From assembly GCA_030697365.1 (NCBI GenBank), contig JAUYQH010000066.1, positions 1 through 47,451 on the forward strand: a DNA stretch of 47,451 nucleotides, in the 5' to 3' direction. This DNA is from Novosphingobium sp. (GTDB lineage: Bacteria; Pseudomonadota; Alphaproteobacteria; Sphingomonadales; Sphingomonadaceae). Positions 16,701-23,614 of this stretch are shown piece by piece (position 1 is the first letter of the stretch; every line of letters begins with the position of its first letter). The notes beneath the pieces are model-generated. The model saw only the letters and a program-made list of their open reading frames with translations, was not told the origin of the DNA and made no database searches. Position numbers and translations under genes: made by a program.

Positions 16701-19616
16701 GAGCCCCTGGACCAGCGGATGGGCGTTGTCGAGGGCGTAGCGATAGCTACCGTCGGCGTTGAGCGTGAGGCTGCCGTAAGCCCCCGCGAGGCCGGCTCCC
16801 ACCGTTCCGGACACCGGATCGCCTGCACCTGGCAGGAACGCCACTGCGCTGACACGGGCGCCGTCGGCACCCTGGACGTCGAGTACGCCATCGGTCGCGT
16901 TGGCATCGGGACCTTCGGTCACATCGATTGTGCTGATCACGTTGCCGGTTGCCGCGAGCGGCCCGTCTTCGGTCACGCTATCGACATCCGCATTTGCCAG
17001 CGGCACATCGTCGGCGATCGCGATGACCAGGCTGGTCGAGGCGGTGTCGCCGTCGCTGTCGGTCACGGTGACGGTGAACGTGTCGCTGTCGGGATCGACC
17101 AGCGTGTTGTCGGTCAAGGTATAGCTGTAGCTGTAGGCGCCGTTGGCGACGCTGACCGTCAGCACGCCCTTGGCGGTGGTCACGGTGCCGCCGGCGGTCA
17201 CATCGACCCCGTTGATCACCAGGCTGGCGAGCGTGTCGCCGCCAGTGGTGATCGGGATCGTGCCGACCGCGGTCTCGTCGGGGCTGGCCGCGTTCGAGCC
17301 GGCCGGTTCCGCGCCGCGCGCGGGCAGAGCCGCTTCGCTGACGGTGTTGTCGCCCGCGACCGAGACCGTGGGGATCGAGTCCGCCAGCAGCGTGATGGTC
17401 ACGGTCGCGCGGCTGGCGTCGCCGTCGCCATCGGTGATCGTGTAGTCGAAAGTGACCGTCCCCTGCTCGCCCGCGCCGGGGGTGTAGGTGAAGCTGCCGT
17501 CGTTGTTGTAAACCAGTGTTCCGGTGCCGCTGAGCGTGCCGGAAACCGCGGCAACCGCGGAGAAGGCCACGCTGTCGGCGCCCTGGACGTCATTGCCCAG
17601 CACGTTGACGGTGACCGGGGCGTTCTCTGTGGCTTGCGTGGCGCTGTCGTTGACTGCCAGCGGCACATCGTCGGTAATGGCGATAACGAGAGTACCGGAG
17701 GCACTGTCGCCATCGACGTCGGTGACGACCAGAGTAAAGCTGACGCTGGTGGTGTCGCCCGCGGTGTTGTCGGCGAGGGTGAAGGTATAGCCGATCGTGC
17801 CCGCGACGGGATCGAGGCTGGTCACGGTGAGCGTCCCGCTCGGCGTGGTGATCACGGTTCCGACCACGATTGTCGTGCCGTTGATCGTCACGGTAACGGG
17901 GGCGTCGCCGCCGGTGAAGGTGATCGTGCCGCTGGTGGTCTCGCTGGGTGCCGGTGCGTTCGAACCGGGCGCCTCGGAGCCGCGCGGGGGCAGTCCGGCT
18001 TCGGCAACGACTGTGCCCGGGCCGGTGGTGGGGATCAAGGTGATCGCCGGCGCGGCATCGGCGATCGCGATGGTCAGCGTAGCGGTCGACGCCGAGCCGT
18101 CCGAATCGGTCAGGGTATAAGTGAACGCATCGCTGACCCCGCCCGGGGTCCCCGCGGCGCGGGTGTAGCTATAGCTGCCGTCGGCGCGGATCAGGAGGGT
18201 ACCGTACTGGCCCGCGACCTGAAGGTTGCCCGCCGCATCGAAGCTGGTGTCGACGTTGGCGGTAACATTGTTGCTGGCAATTCGGGTGATCGCGGCGTTG
18301 TCCGCGCCGACCGTGTCCGCGCCCGCCGCCCCGCTGGTGGTGCCGGCGGCGGTGATGACGTTGCCGGTCTGCGCGGTGAAGACGCCCGCGCCGAGCGCAT
18401 CGGTATCGTTGCGCGCGGTCGGCGCATCGTCGGCGACGTTGATCGTCAGCGTCGACGTGGCGGAATCGCCGTCGCGATCGGTGGTGACGATGGTGAACAC
18501 TTCCGCCACGGTCGAGCCGAGCAGGTTGTCGGTCAGCGTAAAGCTGAACCCGGCGGTGCCCGCCGCCGCATCGAAGCTGGTGATGGTCAAGATGCCGCGC
18601 GGGGTCACGAAAGTCTGACCGATCGCGCTGAACGTTGCGCCGTTGATCGTCATCGAGGCCAGACCATCGGGCGCGCTGAACAGGATCGTCCCGGTGGTCG
18701 TCTCGCTGTTCGAAGCGGCATTGCTGCCGGCCGGCTCGGCGCCGCGCGCAGGCAGGCCCGCTTCGCTGACGCTGGCGGTGGCGTTGGATGAACCTGCGGG
18801 CTGGTCGGGCGTAATCACCAGATTGCTGGGTTCACGGTCGATCGGCTGGGGAATGACCTCCTCGCGCGGCTCGACCGCAAGGTTGAACGCGGTCGGCGGC
18901 AGCAGGTCGCCAATGTCGAAAGCGCGCTGGATTGGTCGCGCCGCCTCGAAGAAGTTGCTGCCCGAGCTTCGGGCCGGACCCGCGGCGGGTTCGATCGGCT
19001 GGTTGGTGCCAATGGCTTCTCCGCCAATCAGCAGCGCGGCGAAGTTCGACGGCGGCACCGCGACCCCGTCGATGACCAGCTGGGGAACGTTGATAGCGCC
19101 GTCCGCAATCACCTGCAGCGTCCCGTCGGGAAGCCGGATCACCAGATCCCGGCCGCGGGCGGTCACGTCGTCGAGCGTCACCCCGGGAGGCAGCACCACG
19201 ACATTGTCGGCATCCGGAACCGCCGTGCCGTTGGCGGCAGCCGTAATCACGGATGATCCGGGGATTCCACCAGGCGCGAGGGTAATGACCACCGTGGCGG
19301 TCGCGGCGTCGCCGTCGGCGTCGATGACGGTATAGGTGAATTGTACGGGACCCTGCTGGCCGGGCACGGGCACGAAAGTGAACAGGCCGGAACCCGGGTC
19401 GAAAGTCACCACGCCCTGCTCGGGCTGCGTGAACGTCAAGCGGGCGCCACTGGCGGGGTCGAAAGAGGCGCTCTGCGCCCCCAAGACATCATTGGCGAAA
19501 GCGTTGATGACCACCGGCTGGCCGGCGCCGGACTGGAAGACCAGATCGTCGTTTACCAGCGGGGTGTCGCCGCGAGCGGTGTCCTGGCCATCGTTCCGAA
19601 TGTCCTGAAAATCCAT
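7788..19616 (-). CDS. Giant repeat adhesin (3942 residues), probable type I substrate
   Basis: A predicted giant surface adhesin. There is no Sec signal. Residues 20-113 form an Ig/cadherin-like domain. A segment at about 133-200 (DNVVVLPPGVTLDDVTARGR and DGTLQVIADGAINVPQLVID) resembles the N-terminal part of sphingomonad type I adhesins. The bulk (about 18,800 down to 10,250) is tandem beta-rich modules of the T1SS-143, VCBS and DUF5801 types, recognisable by SEAGLPARGAEPAGSNAAS, TVTDSDGDTAS and DDVP boundaries. After an unfamiliar ~400-residue region (about 10,250-9,000) come VALDLDGGGVQFQGLDAG and three EF-hand-like calcium loops (about 8,855-8,660: DLNANGQVDSGKE, DSNKDGVLDARD, DADGDGVSDAGE). 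The last ~230 residues are Ala-rich. I see no GGxGxDxU RTX nonapeptides. AGGA precedes the ATG. Secretion by the adjacent exporter is inferred from its position. Confidence 0.95.
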   Translation of the reverse strand: MDFQDIRNDGQDTARGDTPLVNDDLVFQSGAGQPVVINAFANDVLGAQSASFDPASGARLTFTQPEQGVVTFDPGSGLFTFVPVPGQQGPVQFTYTVIDADGDAATATVVITLAPGGIPGSSVITAAANGTAVPDADNVVVLPPGVTLDDVTARGRDLVIRLPDGTLQVIADGAINVPQLVIDGVAVPPSNFAALLIGGEAIGTNQPIEPAAGPARSSGSNFFEAARPIQRAFDIGDLLPPTAFNLAVEPREEVIPQPIDREPSNLVITPDQPAGSSNATASVSEAGLPARGAEPAGSNAASNSETTTGTILFSAPDGLASMTINGATFSAIGQTFVTPRGILTITSFDAAAGTAGFSFTLTDNLLGSTVAEVFTIVTTDRDGDSATSTLTINVADDAPTARNDTDALGAGVFTAQTGNVITAAGTTSGAAGADTVGADNAAITRIASNNVTANVDTSFDAAGNLQVAGQYGTLLIRADGSYSYTRAAGTPGGVSDAFTYTLTDSDGSASTATLTIAIADAAPAITLIPTTGPGTVVAEAGLPPRGSEAPGSNAPAPSETTSGTITFTGGDAPVTVTINGTTIVVGTVITTPSGTLTVTSLDPVAGTIGYTFTLADNTAGDTTSVSFTLVVTDVDGDSASGTLVIAITDDVPLAVNDSATQATENAPVTVNVLGNDVQGADSVAFSAVAAVSGTLSGTGTLVYNNDGSFTYTPGAGEQGTVTFDYTITDGDGDASRATVTITLLADSIPTVSVAGDNTVSEAALPARGAEPAGSNAASPDETAVGTIPITTGGDTLASLVINGVDVTAGGTVTTAKGVLTVSVANGAYSYSYTLTDNTLVDPDSDTFTVTVTDSDGDTASTSLVIAIADDVPLANADVDSVTEDGPLAATGNVISTIDVTEGPDANATDGVLDVQGADGARVSAVAFLPGAGDPVSGTVGAGLAGAYGSLTLNADGSYRYALDNAHPLVQGLDGNDTLIETFRYTLTDGDGDTSTTTLTVTINGSDDPVTISGLNVAGGEETVREDDLLDGSSPDNAALTQTGTFTVNGVDGITTIVVDGVVVFGPGAVVLPGQTFNAPFGTLTIVSVTPTATDANGDVTAATIAYSYKLNDNTLTHTAAGNDPITDSFAVSVTDTDGSVATASLDVVVIDDVPTARADGTFDVAEQTPLVISALANDTFGADGGSLSAGVAITTQPTKGTVSYSATTGQFTYTPNAGAEGADSFQYTITDGDGDMSTATVTLNLLADSVPVVKSTTPLAIDEDGLAGANADDGQTDPAEIAGTDSRFDTSGVAVVNFGADTPADPLGAIALVDSAGLDTQLRTLDGNFVTFALEAGVLIGRAAVGGAEVIRVAITGATVGMNGDVTYTYSTTLSQPVKHATAGTEDTVTLMGVTFQVTDSDGDMLAIPGSFNVTVRDDVPSASNEAGGSLAEGATVTGTLDFVPGADGAGVTAINGTALTFGMDGSSQGVTLFSAGATAVGTIRVKADGSYSFTAANPLNNPIDAVGTFTVTDRDGDAVTANIAFTIVDANAPTGGAASAAVDDDGLMGGNLASNIDDLDANLGDAPADTSEASFTGTLTFTPGGDIPTTITFASTVNGSFAQVGLERVQYEVVGNLLTAKVAATTAGGIAQTRAGASLFTVEITSVTAGTYKVTLLDNVLHAGGPNQEATDALATIGFTVTDSDSSTAAATLGITFDDDAPTANTIAVMQATENQAFTISIVGNFAAGADGVDLAGVTFTNPAQGTLTYANGVFTYTPISGAGSNGNLTDNFTYSVTDADGDTATATITITLQPDSTPLALDVTAKLDDDGLPAGNPASNDGDDLQNTGEIGAGTASEAVWTGTLGVSAGTADAPLSYSLASAAGSGMVGTENVTFTWSAATNTLTATVAAMQARAGTVLFTVKIDDVNTGAYTITLINPIAHATLNSMAGDDTENNASVVLTYTVTDADTPTGDADTGLITIDFDDDTPSASSFSVTQPDENQAFAIPLAGQFDAGADLLASITFTNPGQGTLVLNGTTFTYTPIAGAGSTGTADSFSYTITDRDGDSVTRTVSITLQPDSTPMVRTTTNLEVDEDGLMGANVDNDQMTPTETDGTESATATGTAVFSFGNDVPLVAGSAVLVDTPALDLQLVTLSGQNVVFALEMGALVGRAGDAMGVEVIRIILGTPTAGMVAGDVNYPYTVTLSQPVRHATAGTEDTDILAGVTIQVTDRDGDMTTGSFNVTVRDDVPSLNVAKGDEAAVTLTTQDAGTAGNLSDTATTMANFAGVFSLSSVAGADGAVAPVLSFALNVTSSVSGLFSNGVAINLYKLGDGTIVGSTDTTPAMLDPALTVFSLAVSNLGVVTLTQFQQIDHPIVTDPDTTDTTFDDHIASLADGLITLTASSSITDGDGDVATDNEMVNIGANIRFADDGPALGAIAAGAGVSIDETAAGANFTTSPIMASSMGAVITATSAFGADGPFGNNAATATTYGLTITSAMGATSLKTAIGDFAITLVSTAANVIEGRYIDALMATQVAFRLTIDADGKLIVQQFVALEHLDDGNTAGQYDDALNLAGLVNATITIKDFDGDTASANQAIGGNIVFRDDGVDAKNDADSIAAGTNGPALGNVLTGDGTNAGTANADYRGADGSFVTSVTGAMGATTIAATGPTEVQGSFGVLTISADGTYSYARTPGLGGGSDDVFTYTLTDNDGDFDTATLTIAIGDLIPVATTASATVDDEGLGGIPGGAGDIDANAGDGDTTSEAIFKGTLGGTLGDGTNTFLFGAALNNTTAMIGQETVTYTVSTDGSLLTATITMSPDATRLTTTLFTVRIDNQTTGAYTLTLVDNVLHPTLDGMAGDDTENDVDITVAYQLRDQDLDLSTAGVLSIKFDDDIPTANAFSVTQTTENAAFTIPLAGQFAAGADGLAATGGITFTSGAQGTVTLVGTTLTYTPIVGAGSPPLGTADSFTYTITDADGDAVTRTVSVTLQPDSVPTLSVTDVTVDEKGLPKGSGEFADGNSANNSDTSETSTGTFTITTGGDTVQAVEVQAANGMWINVTAATVGSPVIVTGANGTLTVTSNGLGSYSYSYTLTQNLANHTVQGAGDTLPGDSFAVRVTDSDNDQTTVTAATTINVTVIDDAPVVYAKDSPILIANSGGVSQTGNFDFTVGADQRTSYSASNSDFGTIVLTGTVGGTQTITPTNLVADPLNPETATSATFLFSFTYTASGNPVTANGKLIFDKVLGSYTIDLDAPIQASVSPPSVSGSTSIVGYASGTNTVDNSQPDVSVARITSQLFVQFTGNSEPGGGTGANNLMANSPTDAASPTTYTAGDLFTQARDFVSISGSANGVGGDTLSQGEVLDMDFFIADPKGFDTLTPTAQVSTIFFKFDGIGASEDFIIILKTYDTVTMQYSTRALYVANNDIFKGTPPAGYEGITLDNNDGLIVIEPNDYKFGMADANIVIVGAQITTTNEGITGPAISFNGLIGMGGASAPGGDLSDDVNDTAPLKISDIGFLTTTTSLQNASLNFTFQLKDSEGDLSATQVLTANVVNSTTPVALDLDGGGVQFQGLDAGTTFNYGDDGSRVASAWVGKGDGLLAIDLNANGQVDSGKEIVFSTGSLTDLEGLAAKHDSNKDGVLDARDANFAKFGVWQDADGDGVSDAGEFRSLADLGIVSIKLTSDGIAYTAANGDVTVAGSSTFTRADGTTGTVADAAFATAPLDRMAAKTAELTATNVAAAGVLAAAAAAAALPVAAAETAAATGDGLDAPATLSLQAMPETHATLRPAGDALASEPARQAPAETANQGGEDAPAAASNLAASADQAAASIALEPGNGHSAAFDNAFAAGGSAGDAGQLMDALLAAAQAANAGVTDAGQHAQDLAAVQEAFGDSHGAALVDAVVAHFAGADAAVLANGADALASLLAASVGGGEGFGPQFDLNQMLSDMSAHAAAQV

Positions 19617-20014
19617 CGTCCTGCCTTCGCCTTGCGATCGGCGAGCCCGTCAGCGGGCCCGCGGAAGTTGCGCGCGGTTGCAGGAAGGGCGCTGGCGGGG
19701 GGGCTTCGGACAGAATCCGAACGCCTTCCAGAATCCAACCTGCGACCTTGCGGCGGATGGGTACTTCGAGTCGGTTACCAAAAGCCTCTAGCTAACCGAA
19801 TCGCGCTCCCAATTAACGCCGCCAGTCAAGCAAACCACCGCCCCAAAGCGGTTGCAAGCGGATTAACCATCGACGCTAGTTACCTAATTTCCTGTGCAAA
19901 AAGTCACAGCGCAGAGAAACTCGCGAGTCGCAGCCGATTTTAGGGCTTCCGACGAGCCGAGGCCTGTCAGCGACGAATTGATCCGTATCGAACGAAAGTG
20001 TGACCAGCGGGCAA
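19617..20014. other. Gene-free leader upstream of the giant adhesin
   Basis: This 398-base stretch lies between the adhesin start and the stop of egtD, both on the minus strand, so it must hold the adhesin promoter and perhaps the end of the egtBD message. The part at about 19,790-19,920 is visibly richer in A and T than its surroundings and has several short TTAA and TAACC/GGTTA words. I could not settle on a convincing -35/-10 pair, operator or terminator. A small inverted repeat (ccgc-cccaaa-gcgg, near 19,838) is too short to call. Confidence 0.5.
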
Positions 20015-21001
20015 CTAGGGCGCGCTGCGCGGCTCGGTCGCCTCGGCAAGGGCCACGTAAAAACGGTTGGCCGAATCGGTGTGCCACGCCCGCGGGGTCC
20101 AGCCCGCCGCGAGCAACAACATCGCGGCGCTGCGCAAATCGTACTTGTGGCTGTTTTCGGTGTGGATCGTCTCGCCCGCGCACATCGCGAAGCTGCGCCC
20201 CGCGACGGCAAAGCGCACATCGCGGATCGCCTTGAGGTGCATCTCGATCCGGCCCAGCGCGTCATTCCACCGCGCCTCGTGGACGAAGGCCTCGCGCGCC
20301 ATGTCGCCGTCCAGCTCGCGATTGATCCGGTCGATCAGGTTGAGGTTGAATGCCGCGGTCACGCCTGCCGGATCGTCGTAGGCGGCAAGCAAGGTCGCCT
20401 CGTCCTTCAGCCGGTCCATCCCGATCAGCAGCATCGTCCCCTCACCCAGCGTCCGCCGCATCGAACGCAGCAGATCGACCGCGCTGGGGGGCACGAGGTT
20501 GCCAATCGTCGATCCGGGGAAGAACCCCACTTTGGGCAAATCGGCGACTTGCGCGGGCAGGTCGACCGGCTTGGTGAAGTCGGCCTCGACCGGGAACACC
20601 GGCAGATCGGGAAAGTCAGCGGCGAGGGCAGCGGCCGACTGGCGCAGGAAATCGCCCGAGATGTCGATCGGGACATAGGCCGCGGGCCGGATCGCGCGCA
20701 GCAATAGCGGGGTCTTGGTGCTGCTCCCCGAGCCGAACTCGATCACCGCCCGGCCCGCGCCGATCGCCGCGGCAAAGTCCGCGCCGTGGCGCTCGAGGAT
20801 TTCGGTCTCGGCGCGGGTTGGATAGTATTCGGGCAATTCGGTGATCGCCTCGAACAGCTCCGACCCGGTTTCGTCGTAGAACCACCGCGCGGGAACCGCC
20901 TTCTGGCGCTGGCTCAAACCCGCAAGCACGTCCTTGCGGAACGCGGTGTCGATCCCGTCGGCATCGTGATCGACGATCCGCAATCCCGGTTCGATCGCCA
21001 T
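20015..21001 (-). CDS. egtD: L-histidine N-alpha-methyltransferase EgtD
   Basis: EgtD trimethylates histidine with S-adenosylmethionine to hercynine, the first step of ergothioneine synthesis. The 328-residue protein opens with the family motif WFYDETGSELFEAITELPEY and PTRAE (residues 40-64), then the SAM-binding loop AVIEFGSGSSTKTPLLL (85-101), YVPIDIS, and FFPGSTIGN. The C-terminal half has RFYVALAEATEP near its end. It starts in a TGATG overlap with the egtB stop (one shared base at 21001), so the pair is translationally coupled. No egtC or egtE is present in the window, as is usual outside mycobacteria. Confidence 0.95.
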   Translation of the reverse strand: MAIEPGLRIVDHDADGIDTAFRKDVLAGLSQRQKAVPARWFYDETGSELFEAITELPEYYPTRAETEILERHGADFAAAIGAGRAVIEFGSGSSTKTPLLLRAIRPAAYVPIDISGDFLRQSAAALAADFPDLPVFPVEADFTKPVDLPAQVADLPKVGFFPGSTIGNLVPPSAVDLLRSMRRTLGEGTMLLIGMDRLKDEATLLAAYDDPAGVTAAFNLNLIDRINRELDGDMAREAFVHEARWNDALGRIEMHLKAIRDVRFAVAGRSFAMCAGETIHTENSHKYDLRSAAMLLLAAGWTPRAWHTDSANRFYVALAEATEPRSAP

Positions 21002-22257
21002 CAGGTGTCCTTTGCCAGCCGCACGCCGGTGAACTGCCAGCGCTGGTGGGGATGGAAGAAGTTGCGGTAGCTAACCCGTGAGTGCCCGCGCGGGGTGGCG
21101 CAACTGGCGCCGCGCAGCACGAACTGGCCCGACATGAACTTGCCGTTGTACTCGCCCACCGCGCCCGCTGCGGGGCGGAAACGGGGGTAGGGCAAGTACG
21201 CCGAGCGGGTCCACTGCCAGCAATCGCCGAACAGAGCGTCGCCGCCGCCCCGCGGAGCGACGGGGCCGGCGCGGTCGAGTTGGGTTCCCGCGGCCGGATC
21301 GTGACCCGCAGCGGCCGCCTCCCACTCGAACTCGGTGGGCAGCCGCGCCCCCGCCCACTGCGCGAAAGCATCGGCCTCGTAGTACGAGATGTGCGTCACC
21401 GGCGCGTGCGGATCGCGCGGAACCCAGCCGGTATGGCTGAACGCCTCGTCTTCGCGCCAATAGAGCGGCGCCGAAACACCATCGGCCTGGACCCATGCCC
21501 ACCCGTCCGACAGCCACAGCGCGGCGCTGCGATAACCGCCGTCGGCGACGAACGCCGCCCATTCGGCGTTGGTGACCAGCGTGGTGGCGAGCGCGAACGG
21601 CTGGAGCAGCACGTCGTGCGCCGGGCCCTCGTTGTCGAAGGCGAAGCCGGGTCCGGATTGACCGATGCGGACTATTCCGCCGTGGTGTTCATTCCAGTTC
21701 ACGCGGCGGGTCTCGCCAAGCTCGACACGAGCGGGGTTGGGGTTCGCGAAGGCCGCCGGACCCAGCGGGTTCTGGGCGAAGGCGTGCTTGATGTCGGTGA
21801 GCAGCAGCTCCTGGTGCTGTTGTTCGTGGGCGATACCCAGCTCGATCAGCGGCACAAGTTCGTCCCGTTCGAGCAGCGGCGTCATTGCCGCATCGACCTT
21901 CGCGCGCCAGCCGCGGATCTCGTCGAGCGAAGGCCGCGCCAGCATCCCGCGCGCAGGGCGGGCATGGCGCGGACCTTCGGCCTCGTAATACGAATTGAAC
22001 AGGAACGCCCAGCGCTCGTCGAAGCGCTCATGGCCGGGCAGGTGATCGCGCAGTAGGAAGGTCTCCCAGAACCAGGTGGTGTGCGCGAGGTGCCACTTGG
22101 CGGGCGAGGCATCGTCCATCGACTGGATCGTGGCATCGGCATCGGAGAGCGGCGCGGCGAGCGCTTCGGATAGCGCACGGGTGGCGCGAAAGCGCTCGGC
22201 CAGCGTGTTCCCGAAGGTCGGTGCGTCTGCGCGAATTCGGGTCATGGCCTCGATCAT
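21001..22257 (-). CDS. egtB: Ergothioneine sulfoxide synthase EgtB
   Basis: EgtB is a non-haem iron enzyme that joins hercynine to a thiol donor (cysteine or gamma-glutamylcysteine) using oxygen, giving the sulfoxide precursor of ergothioneine. Residues 20-160 are the DinB-like domain with WHLAHTTWFWETF and HEQQHQELLLTD; His59 (or His56), His144 and His148 are the likely iron ligands. Residues of about 190-418 are the FGE-sulfatase-like domain (LPTEFEWEAAA, CWQWTRSAYLPYPRF, and a C-terminal RGHSRVSYRNFFHPHQRWQF). I chose ATG 22257; ATG 22245 is also possible. The frame stays open far upstream, but that part lies over ccmB and is not coding. It precedes egtD with a TGATG overlap. It lies 50 bases after ccmB and may be read from the same message. 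Confidence 0.94.
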   Translation of the reverse strand: MIEAMTRIRADAPTFGNTLAERFRATRALSEALAAPLSDADATIQSMDDASPAKWHLAHTTWFWETFLLRDHLPGHERFDERWAFLFNSYYEAEGPRHARPARGMLARPSLDEIRGWRAKVDAAMTPLLERDELVPLIELGIAHEQQHQELLLTDIKHAFAQNPLGPAAFANPNPARVELGETRRVNWNEHHGGIVRIGQSGPGFAFDNEGPAHDVLLQPFALATTLVTNAEWAAFVADGGYRSAALWLSDGWAWVQADGVSAPLYWREDEAFSHTGWVPRDPHAPVTHISYYEADAFAQWAGARLPTEFEWEAAAAGHDPAAGTQLDRAGPVAPRGGGDALFGDCWQWTRSAYLPYPRFRPAAGAVGEYNGKFMSGQFVLRGASCATPRGHSRVSYRNFFHPHQRWQFTGVRLAKDT

Positions 22258-22307
22258 CCCGGTTGAAGGCGCAAGTTCAAGGTTTGTTCCGCCCAGCGTG
22301 CGATTTC

Positions 22308-22970
22308 CTATTCGCGCAAGGCCCGCAAAGCCGCTCCGCCCGCGAACGGGGCGATGGCCAGCGACGCCAGGCTCGCCGCGGCGCACAGCGCCAGCCCGCC
22401 CTCGCCGCCGGGCTGGAGCGAGCCCGCGCCGAAGATCAGCAGCGGCACCGCCAGCGGAAGCACGAGCAGCCCGCCCAGCGCCGCTCCGCCGCGCAAGCCC
22501 GCGGTGAGCGCGGCGATCGTCACCCCGATCGCGGCGAGGCCGGGGGTCCCCGCGAGCAGCCCCAGCTCGACCCCGCGCAACTGTTCGCCGTCGAGCCCGA
22601 GCAGCGCCGCGGCGGGTAGCGCCGCCAGCATCAGCGGCGGCCCGAAGCTGAGCCAGTGGGCCAGGATCCGCGCGGCCAGCACCGTTTCTTCGGCGACGCC
22701 GCGCAGCGCCCACTGGTCGAACAGCCCGGCCTCGAGATCGGGTTCGACCAGCCGGTCGAGCGGGAGGATCGCGGCGAGCAGCGCGGCGACCCAGATCACC
22801 CCCGCCCCGGTGCGCCCGAGCAGCTGCGCATCGGGTCCGACCGCGAACGGAAACAGCATCGCCACCGCGACGAAGAACAGCACCGGCAGCGTCGCCCCGC
22901 CGCGCCCCTGCCCGCCGCGCAGCAGCAGCGCGAGGTCGCGGCGCAGAAGCTGGAGAAAGCGGTTGCTCAT
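22308..22970 (-). CDS. ccmB: Haem exporter permease CcmB
   Basis: CcmB is the membrane subunit of the CcmAB transporter that supports release of the haem chaperone CcmE in system I cytochrome c maturation. The 220-residue product has the family's N terminus (FLQLLRRDLALLLRGGQGRG), about six hydrophobic helices (for example LPVLFFVAVAMLFPFAVG and PLMLAALPAAALLGL), and the conserved PDLEAGLFDQWAL region with DRLVEPDLEAG. Length matches the family. It starts in an ATGA overlap with the ccmA stop (22967-22970), which shows translational coupling. The rest of the ccm genes are not in the window, so the system is split in this genome. Confidence 0.93.
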   Translation of the reverse strand: MSNRFLQLLRRDLALLLRGGQGRGGATLPVLFFVAVAMLFPFAVGPDAQLLGRTGAGVIWVAALLAAILPLDRLVEPDLEAGLFDQWALRGVAEETVLAARILAHWLSFGPPLMLAALPAAALLGLDGEQLRGVELGLLAGTPGLAAIGVTIAALTAGLRGGAALGGLLVLPLAVPLLIFGAGSLQPGGEGGLALCAAASLASLAIAPFAGGAALRALRE

Positions 22971-23566
22971 GCGTCTGTCGGCTCGAAGGCGGCGAGTTCG
23001 AGCCGCGCCATCCCGGCCAGCGCAAACGGCTGGTGCGAAGCAATCACCGCGATCCCGCCCTGCCTTATGTGCCCGGCGACAAGTTGCTCCACCGTCGCGG
23101 CGGAAGCGGTGTCGAGCCCGTTGAGCGGCTCGTCGAGCAGCCACAGCGGCGCTCCCGCGAGCAGTGTGCGGGCCAGCGCGGCACGCTTGCGCTGGCCGGT
23201 CGAGAGGAAGCGCACCGGCACGTCGAGCAGGTCGCCCAGCCCCAGCGAGATGATCGCCGCGTCGAGCGTCGCCGCGTCGGCGCGGTCGAACCGGCACCAG
23301 AACTCCAGCGCCCGGCCCAGCGTCAGGTGCCCGTCGAGCGCGGGACGCTCGTCGGCCAGCGCCAGCGCGCCTTCGCGCGTTACTGACCCGGCGTAGGGCC
23401 GCAGCAGCCCGGCAAGGATGCGGATCAGGCTCGACTTGCCGATGCCGTTGGGTCCGGCAAGGTGCAGCGCCTCGCCCGGTCCGAGCGTAAAGCCGAGCCC
23501 GCGGAACAGCACCCGGTCGCCGCGGCGACAGGCGAGGTCCAGCGCGGCGAGGCGGCAGGCTTGCAT
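22967..23566 (-). CDS. ccmA: Haem exporter ATP-binding protein CcmA
   Basis: CcmA is the ATPase of the CcmAB complex in cytochrome c maturation. The 199-residue protein is a bare nucleotide-binding domain: Walker A GPNGIGKSS (38-46), signature LSTGQRKRAALAR (121-133) and Walker B with the glutamate, PLWLLDEPLNGLD (140-152). HQPFALAGM near the end supplies the switch histidine. I chose ATG 23566; the open frame continues upstream to 23842 but overlaps the pterin dehydratase gene on the other strand. It shares ATGA with ccmB. It diverges from the dehydratase gene, with 48 bases between the starts. Confidence 0.93.
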   Translation of the reverse strand: MQACRLAALDLACRRGDRVLFRGLGFTLGPGEALHLAGPNGIGKSSLIRILAGLLRPYAGSVTREGALALADERPALDGHLTLGRALEFWCRFDRADAATLDAAIISLGLGDLLDVPVRFLSTGQRKRAALARTLLAGAPLWLLDEPLNGLDTASAATVEQLVAGHIRQGGIAVIASHQPFALAGMARLELAAFEPTDA

Positions 23567-23614
23567 GGCGCGGGGCGATAGGGGAAAGCTTTGGGACTGC
23601 CAAGGAGACCGCCG

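Noticed and set aside
15477..18791. Second long plus-strand frame opposite the adhesin
   Set aside because: Same antisense artefact; low-complexity composition and no family motif.
22258..23043. N-terminal extension of EgtB
   Set aside because: The extension covers ccmB in another frame; EgtB family members begin near the ATG at 22257.
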